Shown here in pieces: positions 39,163-45,421 of a stretch of 45,421 nt of DNA. Each line of letters opens with the position of its first letter. The first letter of the stretch is position 1. This DNA comes from Candidatus Gottesmanbacteria bacterium GW2011_GWA2_43_14 (GTDB taxonomy: Bacteria > Patescibacteriota > Microgenomatia > 2-02-FULL-39-11), in the NCBI GenBank assembly GCA_000999095.1, contig LCFP01000011.1, positions 1 through 45,421 of the forward strand, given 5' to 3'. The notes under the pieces are model-generated. The model was not told the DNA's origin. It saw nothing but the letters and a program-made list of their open reading frames with translations, and ran no database searches. The translations under genes were made by a program, and so were the position numbers.

Positions 39163-41601
39163 ATGAGGACAAAGAAGCTAAAAAAGATAAAAGAGTATGC
39201 ACCGGTAGAATCGTATAAACATCAGGATCAGAGATTATCGATACCTACTCAAGAACTGTCCGAATTTGTCCCGGCAGAACAAAAACGCCCCAAAAAAACT
39301 ACCTATAAATACGATCCCTCCCTTGACCCTCAGCTTATTTGGGCCGGTAAAGAAGAAAAGACTGAATTAAACGTTGATTCCGTGCCTATCTACATTCAGG
39401 AAAAAATTTCTCCCGAAGCGATAATAGCCAAATTACGAGAAGAAGGCGGCGATACAGGTATTCAATACCAACTTTTCGGGGATGTGCCTGATCAGAGTTT
39501 CAACAAAATAGTCGATTTTTACAAACACAATGACAACTGGCGTAACCGGTTAATCCTTGGGGATAGTTTACAGGTAATGAACAGCTTACTAGAGAAAGAA
39601 GGAATGCGCGAAAAAGTTCAGATGGTTTATATCGATCCTCCTTATGGCATCAGATTTGGAAGTAATTGGCAAAATAGAATGGACAAAAGAGAAGTTAAAG
39701 ATGGAAAAGATGATGATTTAATTAGACAACCAGAACAAATAAAAGCGTATAGAGATACTTGGGAATTGGGAATTCATAGTTACTTAACTTACCTAAAAGA
39801 CAGGATATTACTTGCTAGTGAATTATTATCAGAAAGTGGTTCATGTTTTGTTCAAATAAGTGATGAAAATGTGCACTTAGTCCGATCCGTCTTAGATGAG
39901 GTATTTGGAAGTAATAATTTCATTAGTCTTATAACTTTTAAACGATCTAGTGGATTTGAAACAAAATATATCAGTAATCTCTATGACTATGTAATTTGGT
40001 ATGCAAAGGACTCTTCAAAAATGAAATATAGACAACTTTATCTTGAAAAAAACACGGGTTTGGATACTTATTACGATAAAGTTCAGTTAGAGAATAATGA
40101 AATAAAAAATATTAGCGATATAAAGGGACAAATTCCAAGCGATGCAAAATATTTGTTATATCAACCTTTAGTATCGAGCGGACAGTCAGAAAACTTATCT
40201 TATGAAATTGATTTCAATAAAAAAAAGTATTTTTGTGGAAATAATAGACATTGGAAAACAACTAAAGAGGGAATGAACAATCTTATGGCACATAAAAGAA
40301 TATATTCTTCAGAAAATACTTTGAAGTATATTCGATACCATGAAGACTATCCTGTTACCCCATTAACGAATAATTGGGATGATACGGTTAGCTTAATTTC
40401 AAAAGAGTATGTTGTTCAAACAAATACAAAAGTTATTGAGCGATGTTTACTAATGACAACAGATACAGGTGATCTCGTTTTAGATCCAACGTGCGGAAGT
40501 GGAACAACAGCATTTGTTGCCGAAGAATGGGGCAGAAGATGGACTACGATTGATACTTCTAGGGTGGCTTTATCATTAGCGAGAGCACGGATACTTACAG
40601 CAAAATTTCCGTATTTTAGGTTAAAAAATAGTAGTGATTTACGAGATGGTTTTGAATATAAAACTGTTCCGCATATTACTCTTGGGTCTATTGCTAATAA
40701 TGAAGATCCAGAAAAGGAAATTTTATATGACCAACCAACTGAAGATAAAACAATTACTCGCGTAAGTGGCCCATTTACAGTAGAAAGTTTATCGCCGCAT
40801 AGGGTATCTGATGAACAAGAAATGGTTTCCTCAGAAAATTTTGTCCAGACAGTTAAAGATAATCTATTGAAAGCTGGCGTTCAGACAGGAATAAAAGAAG
40901 AAAGACTGATGTTTGAAAACCTTGATATTATTCCTTCCGAATATGTCCATCTTTCAGGTGAATACCAAGAAAATAGCCATACTAAACGGGTAGCAATAGC
41001 CGTTGGTCCGGAATACGGAAGTGTTGATGATGATTTCATTGCGTCTGCCGCAAAAGAAGCGGTTAAACACTATGACCTTTTGGTAATTGCAGCCACTTCT
41101 TACGATGGATCAGCGTTTACGGAATCCGGCCCGCCTTATGGAGAAATGAAATTATTGAAAGTCAAAATAAATCCTGATTTATCTATGGGTGATTTATTGA
41201 AGAAAACTGGATCAGGTAACCTATTTATGACTTTTGGAGAACCGGATATTTCGATTAAAGAATTGGGGGATAACCAAGTTCAGGTAACTATAAACGGAAT
41301 AGATATGTATGATGCCACCAAAGGTATTGTCAGATCATCCGGAACAGAAGATATTGCGGCATGGTTTATCGATACCAATTACAACGGTGAAAGTTTTTTT
41401 GTCTGTCACGCGTATTTCTTGGGGAATGACAAGCCCTATGAGAAATTGAAAAAGGCACTTAAAGCTGAAATAAACGAAGAAGCGTGGCAACAGCTATATA
41501 CAACAACTAGCAGACCTTTTATCAAACCATTAACAAGTAAAATCGCAATAAAAGTAATTAACTATTTTGGTGATGAGGTAATGAAGATAAGCAAAATATG
41601 A
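39163..41601 (+). CDS. Type III restriction-modification DNA methyltransferase (Mod)
   Basis: An 812-residue N6-adenine methyltransferase. The beta-class order is visible: catalytic motif IV DPPYG at 158-162 comes before the SAM motif I DPTCGSGTTAF at 441-451. The Mod N-terminal basic region, the target-recognition stretch between these motifs (about 250-400), and a C-terminal extension of about 330 residues (500-812) are present; the last exceeds many Mod proteins. The gene overlaps the nuclease-helicase gene by 4 nt (ATGA). It protects host DNA and supplies specificity to the complex. The recognition sequence cannot be read. Confidence 0.92.
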   Translation: MRTKKLKKIKEYAPVESYKHQDQRLSIPTQELSEFVPAEQKRPKKTTYKYDPSLDPQLIWAGKEEKTELNVDSVPIYIQEKISPEAIIAKLREEGGDTGIQYQLFGDVPDQSFNKIVDFYKHNDNWRNRLILGDSLQVMNSLLEKEGMREKVQMVYIDPPYGIRFGSNWQNRMDKREVKDGKDDDLIRQPEQIKAYRDTWELGIHSYLTYLKDRILLASELLSESGSCFVQISDENVHLVRSVLDEVFGSNNFISLITFKRSSGFETKYISNLYDYVIWYAKDSSKMKYRQLYLEKNTGLDTYYDKVQLENNEIKNISDIKGQIPSDAKYLLYQPLVSSGQSENLSYEIDFNKKKYFCGNNRHWKTTKEGMNNLMAHKRIYSSENTLKYIRYHEDYPVTPLTNNWDDTVSLISKEYVVQTNTKVIERCLLMTTDTGDLVLDPTCGSGTTAFVAEEWGRRWTTIDTSRVALSLARARILTAKFPYFRLKNSSDLRDGFEYKTVPHITLGSIANNEDPEKEILYDQPTEDKTITRVSGPFTVESLSPHRVSDEQEMVSSENFVQTVKDNLLKAGVQTGIKEERLMFENLDIIPSEYVHLSGEYQENSHTKRVAIAVGPEYGSVDDDFIASAAKEAVKHYDLLVIAATSYDGSAFTESGPPYGEMKLLKVKINPDLSMGDLLKKTGSGNLFMTFGEPDISIKELGDNQVQVTINGIDMYDATKGIVRSSGTEDIAAWFIDTNYNGESFFVCHAYFLGNDKPYEKLKKALKAEINEEAWQQLYTTTSRPFIKPLTSKIAIKVINYFGDEVMKISKI

Positions 41602-44519
41602 TAACAAGCCCCATTATAAATTCGCCTTATGAAGAACCAAAGAAATATTTCAAATTCGATAACAAAGGCATAACCGAAGAAATTATCGAAGGAAGAAGAC
41701 CTAGCGGTAATTATATTCCCGTTCCCCGAATTACAGATAAAGCTAAACAGTTGGAAGTATTGGAGGGATTAGAATCCGGTTGGTCTGAAGAAACTTTTAA
41801 GGAAAATGAGTTTGTAAATAAGTTAAGAGCAAGAGTATCAGATTGGCGAACACAGAATTATCCCGGCTTAACAAAAGTATCCCGCGAACTTCTTTTATTC
41901 TGGAAAAACCCTGAACGGCAAAAGAAATTCTTTTTCTGCCAAATTGAAGCTCTTGAAACTCTAATGTATGTGATAGAGGTGGCAGAAAAGTCAGGAGACA
42001 ACTGGATAATTAATCAGCTCAAAGATGCACATCAGGCAGAAAATTCCAAGCTCTTCCGACTTGCAATGAAAATGGCGACCGGCACAGGGAAAACGGTAGT
42101 CATGGCAATGATAATAGCCTGGCAATCATTAAATAAACTCAAATATATTCAAGACACACGTTTCTCTGATACTTTCGTGATAATCACTCCGGGAATAACT
42201 ATTAAAGACAGATTGAATGTTTTACAACCTAATCAGTCTTTTAACTATTTTGTCGAACGGGATATTGTATCATCTCAAGATTTGGAATTACTAAAACAAA
42301 TAAGAATTATTATTACTAACTATCATCAATTGGAATTAAGAAATATCCCAAGATATGGAGCAACAAAAGTTGTTAAAGAAGAAGCATCTAGAGAAAGCCC
42401 AGCAGCAATGATAAACCGGGTTTTCCGGGATATAAAAAACAAACAGAATATCATTGTCTTAAACGATGAGGCACATCATTGTTACCGGGAAAAAATTGAC
42501 GGTGAGAAACTACGAGGTCAGGATAGAACAGAAGCGGAGGAAAATAATAAGGCAGCAAGAGTATGGATAAGCGGGATTGAATGGCTTCAGGAAAAAATAG
42601 GAATCAGATGCGTTTTTGATGTATCAGCTACTCCGTCATTCTTAAAAGGTTCGGGTCATATAGAGGGTGAATTATTTCCATGGATTATTTGTGACTTTTC
42701 TCTAATTGATGCCATTGAAAGCGGAGTTGTTAAAGTCCCAAGAATTCCAATTCGGGATGATACGACCCATGAAATCCCCGACTATCGCCATATTTGGTTG
42801 AGAATCCGTGATAGCTTACCAAAACAAGGGAAAAAGACAGGAAGTTATGGAGTAGATCCTTTCCTGCCGTCAATTTTGGAAACAGCACTTAAATCACTTT
42901 ATGGAAATTATGAGAAATATTATCAAATATATCTTGAAAGGAAAGAAACACAACCGGATACCATGCCTCCGGTGATGATTATTGTATGCAACAACACCTC
43001 AGTATCCGAAATGGTTTATCGATGGATAAGCGGTTATAAAGCAGAACGTAATGATAAAGAAGTTCTAATTCCAGGCAATCTTGAAATATTTAGAAATGAG
43101 AATGGTAATCAATGGTTAGAGAAACCTAATAGTTTAATTATTGATAGTGCCCAGATAGAAAGCGGAACAGCAATAGATGATGAATTTAAAAAGACATTTT
43201 CATATGAAATAGAAGAATTTAGAAAGCAATATAGAGAAAGATTTATAGGTAGAGATTTACCTACAGATGAGGAAATATTGAGAGAAGTAATGAATACAGT
43301 GGGTAAGAAAGGTAGATTAGGAGAAAATATAAAATGCGTAGTAAGTGTAAGTATGTTAACGGAGGGATGGGATGTAAATACAGTTTCGCACATCTTAGGA
43401 GTAAGAGCGTTTTCAACCCAATTATTGTGTGAACAAATAGTTGGCCGGGCTTTAAGAAGAATAAGTTATGAAACAGATGAGACCGGAATGTTTAACGCAG
43501 AGTATGCCGAAGTTTACGGAGTGCCGTTTAATTTCTTCATTAATGCGGAAGGATCAACCAAAGTCCCAATTCCAAAAGAATTACACAGGGTAAAATCATT
43601 GCCGGAAAGAGAACAATTGGAAATTAAATTTCCGAGATTGGAAGGGTATAAGTATGATTTCAAAGAAGAAAAAATTTCTGCCACTTTTTCTCCCGATTTA
43701 AAAACTGTTATCGAGAATATTCCCACAAAAGTTGATGTGGCTGGCATTTTAGGTGATTCACAACTGCATACATTGGATTCACTCAAAAAAATCAGAACAC
43801 AAGAAATAATTTACCGTCTTTCCGGTAGATTAATTGAGAAATATTTTCAGGAGAAGTATTGGTTATTTCCCCAAATGAAAGATATAGTCGATGAATATAT
43901 TAGAACCAGTGTTGTTTTAAAAGACAATATGTTTCCGGGATTACTTCTAATTGCCGAATTTAGGGATGACGCCATAACTAAAATTTACCAATCAATCGTA
44001 GCTAATCAGCCTGAAAAGAAAATTATGCCTATCTTAACTCCCTATGACTATATTGGTTCAACTAAATATGTTGATTTTCTTACAACTAAAAACGTTCAAG
44101 AAACTATTAAATCACACATAAATTATGTTGTGGCGGATACGGAAGAATGGGAGCAAGGAGTAGCCAAAAAATTAGAAGACATGGATGAGGTAATCAGTTA
44201 TGTAAAAAATCAGGGGTTAAATTTTCTCATTCCCTATGAGCATCAAGGATTATCTCATTTCTATACTCCGGATTTTGTCGTCAAAATAAACAAAAGTGTA
44301 AGTGAAAAAATAAATCTACTCATTGAAGTTACCGGTAAGAAAGACGATAAAAAAGCAGTTAAAGTTTATACAGCAAAAAAATTGTGGATTCCGGCAGTCA
44401 ATAATTGGGGTGAATTAGAACACTGGGATTTTATAGAGATTCAGGATATTCATCAGACACAGAATGTAATCAGGTATTGTTTAGAACATGGTTTCGATAA
44501 AGCCGATACTCAAGTTTAA
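41598..44519 (+). CDS. Type III restriction enzyme, Res subunit (helicase-nuclease)
   Basis: A 973-residue protein. The SF2 helicase core has Walker A ATGTGKT (160-166), DEAH box D290-E-A-H293 and VFDVSATPS motif III, and QIVGRALRR motif VI. The C-terminal PD-(D/E)XK nuclease has PDF (D892), IEVTGK (E910, K914). All catalytic residues are intact. Together with Mod it forms the ATP-dependent type III complex that cuts away from its target. The overlap with mod indicates coupled expression, with methyltransferase first. It is the last gene of the right half of the element. Confidence 0.93.
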   Translation: MITSPIINSPYEEPKKYFKFDNKGITEEIIEGRRPSGNYIPVPRITDKAKQLEVLEGLESGWSEETFKENEFVNKLRARVSDWRTQNYPGLTKVSRELLLFWKNPERQKKFFFCQIEALETLMYVIEVAEKSGDNWIINQLKDAHQAENSKLFRLAMKMATGTGKTVVMAMIIAWQSLNKLKYIQDTRFSDTFVIITPGITIKDRLNVLQPNQSFNYFVERDIVSSQDLELLKQIRIIITNYHQLELRNIPRYGATKVVKEEASRESPAAMINRVFRDIKNKQNIIVLNDEAHHCYREKIDGEKLRGQDRTEAEENNKAARVWISGIEWLQEKIGIRCVFDVSATPSFLKGSGHIEGELFPWIICDFSLIDAIESGVVKVPRIPIRDDTTHEIPDYRHIWLRIRDSLPKQGKKTGSYGVDPFLPSILETALKSLYGNYEKYYQIYLERKETQPDTMPPVMIIVCNNTSVSEMVYRWISGYKAERNDKEVLIPGNLEIFRNENGNQWLEKPNSLIIDSAQIESGTAIDDEFKKTFSYEIEEFRKQYRERFIGRDLPTDEEILREVMNTVGKKGRLGENIKCVVSVSMLTEGWDVNTVSHILGVRAFSTQLLCEQIVGRALRRISYETDETGMFNAEYAEVYGVPFNFFINAEGSTKVPIPKELHRVKSLPEREQLEIKFPRLEGYKYDFKEEKISATFSPDLKTVIENIPTKVDVAGILGDSQLHTLDSLKKIRTQEIIYRLSGRLIEKYFQEKYWLFPQMKDIVDEYIRTSVVLKDNMFPGLLLIAEFRDDAITKIYQSIVANQPEKKIMPILTPYDYIGSTKYVDFLTTKNVQETIKSHINYVVADTEEWEQGVAKKLEDMDEVISYVKNQGLNFLIPYEHQGLSHFYTPDFVVKINKSVSEKINLLIEVTGKKDDKKAVKVYTAKKLWIPAVNNWGELEHWDFIEIQDIHQTQNVIRYCLEHGFDKADTQV

Positions 44520-44927
44520 CTAAACATCAATATGAGTAAATATAGTTAGGGTATTTGTAATTTATATCCCGTAGGAGAAGTGACTATGATACTGGGTATA
44601 AAATTGAAAAAATAGAATTTTAAACGAGGGGATAGCTTATCAGAATAATATTTTTATAATAATCCCGCAAGAACATAACTTAACTATCATTCTTCATTAG
44701 TTCACAGATATAAATCTTCATTAACTCTTATTGATAACACTTTGAAAAAATATCATTTCAATAGCAATTAACGAGCTATCTGTGTATTTATTAATATTAA
44801 AAGTAGGACGCGTTAGGTAGTGACTGATAATAGTTGGACGTAGGATAAGTCGAGCGGCACCGGGAAAGCTGTAGGAAGAGCATTAGGATGGGCCAAAATC
44901 GAGGCTAAATATGCGTTTCTTAAGAAG
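44520..44927. other. Noncoding stretch with a possible gene remnant
   Basis: No convincing gene is present in these 408 bases. Around 44850-44950 a 34-codon open stretch on the plus strand reads DKSSGTGKAVGRALGWAKIE, bounded by stops on both sides, with higher GC than the surrounding DNA; it may be the relic of a degraded gene. No terminator with a U-tract is seen after the Res gene. Confidence 0.4.
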
Positions 44928-45125
44928 TTATTGAGTATTAGTTATATATCGTAGTCTTAGAGTCTTTAATTCTTGTAATCTATTCTTCATTAATAAGAAA
45001 TAGTTAAAATCATCAAAAACATTAATGATATTTTGAAGAGTTTCATCAATGTAGCGTGTCAGGTTATATTGTTGCGTGGACTTCGGAGCACACCTAAATC
45101 TAGCCATGAAATAAACTTTGGCCAT
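44928..45125 (-). CDS. 65-aa basic protein at the right element end, candidate accessory recombination protein
   Basis: Reads MAKVYFMARFRCAPKSTQQY, then helical DETLQNIINVFDDFNYFLLMKN and a basic LRLRYITNTQ end. In the integrated state its ATG lies 6 nt from the 12-bp repeat. When the two element ends are joined in silico, the recombinase stop TAA overlaps this ATG (TAATG), making it the gene after the integrase. A small protein next to a serine integrase may be its directionality factor; this is inference. No family is recognised. Confidence 0.45.
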   Translation of the reverse strand: MAKVYFMARFRCAPKSTQQYNLTRYIDETLQNIINVFDDFNYFLLMKNRLQELKTLRLRYITNTQ

Positions 45126-45131
45126 TAGTAT

Positions 45132-45143
45132 TTAATATAACCT
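45132..45143. repeat. Candidate attachment core, right end
   Basis: TTAATATAACCT, identical to 28403-28414, located 6 nt outside the start codon of the 65-aa ORF and 48 nt before the next chromosomal gene. Confidence 0.6.
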
Positions 45144-45179
45144 CTATCAAATTCTTGCGCGTTCCAATAGAAGATTTGT

Positions 45180-45185
45180 TAATAT
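45180..45185 (+). promoter_or_regulatory. -10 box (TAATAT), leaderless start of the DHFR-like gene
   Basis: TAATAT followed by 6 nt and ATG at 45192. Confidence 0.4.
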
Positions 45186-45191
45186 AACAAT

Positions 45192-45421
45192 ATGAGCAAA
45201 ACAAAAGTTACCTCTGGTATGGCAATGTCTCTTGATGGATTTACTGCAGGCACTAATCAAAGTTTCGAAAAACCATTTGGAGACAATTTCGATTCAGACT
45301 TACTAGATCGATGGATGTTTGCAGAGCCGGAAAAGCATAAGCATAAAAAAGAAATAGACGCCATTCTGGATGCTGGTGCGTTCATTATGGGTAGCAATAT
45401 GTTTGGGCCTAAAGACAGAAA
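45192..45421 (+). CDS. Dihydrofolate reductase/RibD C-terminal family protein (partial)
   Basis: The first 76 codons of a gene cut by the window end. MAMSLDGFTAG is the start signature of the RibD-C/YwjB-like DHFR fold (strand A with the S-x-D-G-F/Y turn), and the later AILDAGAFIMGSNMFGP matches the D-x-x-x-x-GR-x-T-Y-type helix-strand. These NADPH-dependent reductases act on pterin-like or unknown substrates. It lies beyond the proposed element and is probably chromosomal. The promoter suggests leaderless translation. Confidence 0.85.
   Translation, partial: MSKTKVTSGMAMSLDGFTAGTNQSFEKPFGDNFDSDLLDRWMFAEPEKHKHKKEIDAILDAGAFIMGSNMFGPKDR

Larger units (their letters stand above)
28403..45143. 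mobile_element. Proposed 16.7-kb integrative element at tRNA-Asn carrying a defence island
   Basis: Boundaries are set by a 12-bp direct repeat TTAATATAACCT at 28403-28414 and 45132-45143. A serine integrase lies at the left edge reading outward. Joining the two ends reconstitutes the integrase stop codon. Content is typical cargo: second recombinase with HTH excisionase, small phage-type proteins, HEPN, nuclease and type III restriction-modification genes. AT content appears higher in the right half than in the flanking chromosome, and conventional Shine-Dalgarno sequences are more frequent. No conjugation or capsid gene is visible, so it needs help for transfer or has another mode of spread. 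Confidence 0.65.

Noticed and set aside
44570..44612. Short ORF MILGIKLKK with GGAG upstream after the Res gene
   Set aside because: Only nine codons; most likely chance.
28403..45143. CRISPR array or prophage
   Set aside because: No regularly spaced repeats and no capsid, terminase, portal or tail genes were seen in the element.

Overview
This window looks like chromosomal DNA from a Candidate Phyla Radiation (Patescibacteria) bacterium, possibly of the Microgenomates type. The signs are compact small operons, many genes preceded by a TATAAT-like box 6-7 nt before the start codon (leaderless mRNAs), a DnaG zinc finger with a CFGAC signature, a solo GIY-YIG gene beside a tRNA, and conserved CPR-style hypothetical membrane proteins. 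TGA is used as a normal stop. The lineage call is inference; no rRNA or ribosomal protein gene is present to test it.

Positions 1-28400 are core chromosome. In order they carry a truncated membrane sensor, a TSUP permease, the DNA-uptake/recombination trio yraN-comM-dprA, a PEBP protein, a heptose-type HAD phosphatase with a GT9 glycosyltransferase and a flavin reductase, NUDIX and HD hydrolases interleaved with tRNA-Arg and tRNA-Ser, a palindrome-flanked GIY-YIG gene, CutA, a large membrane protein, a glycine-rich RRM protein with a structured leader, an acyltransferase-like protein, another tRNA-Ser, an alpha/beta hydrolase, a broken amidase gene, a cupin, a two-repeat surface protein, an archaeal-type coenzyme A pair (pantoate kinase plus phosphopantothenate synthetase), dnaG-rpoD, an aldo/keto reductase, a thiol-redox membrane protein, an SRAP protein, a PAS histidine kinase, a short CysS and tRNA-Asn.

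From just downstream of tRNA-Asn (about 28403) to about 45143 lies what I interpret as a 16.7-kb integrative element. A large serine recombinase sits at its left edge and reads out through the tRNA. The 12-bp sequence TTAATATAACCT occurs at both proposed ends. Joining those ends in silico gives the recombinase an immediate stop codon that overlaps the start of a 65-codon ORF at the opposite end, which is strong internal support for the boundaries. The left half holds a tyrosine recombinase with an excisionase-like HTH protein, repeats, and small cargo genes (zinc ribbons, an OB-fold-like phage-type protein, a DUF5659-like protein).

The right half is a defence island. It has a four-gene operon (membrane-anchored unknown, zinc ribbon, ApeA-type HEPN protein, proteasome-like Ntn hydrolase), then a NucS-like PD-(D/E)XK nuclease, then a type III restriction-modification pair. 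A nearly identical palindrome (CTGT-N8-ACAG) lies in front of the four-gene operon and again in front of the nuclease gene, which suggests common control, possibly by a LexA-like repressor. The HEPN plus Ntn-hydrolase operon is the best candidate here for an undescribed system.
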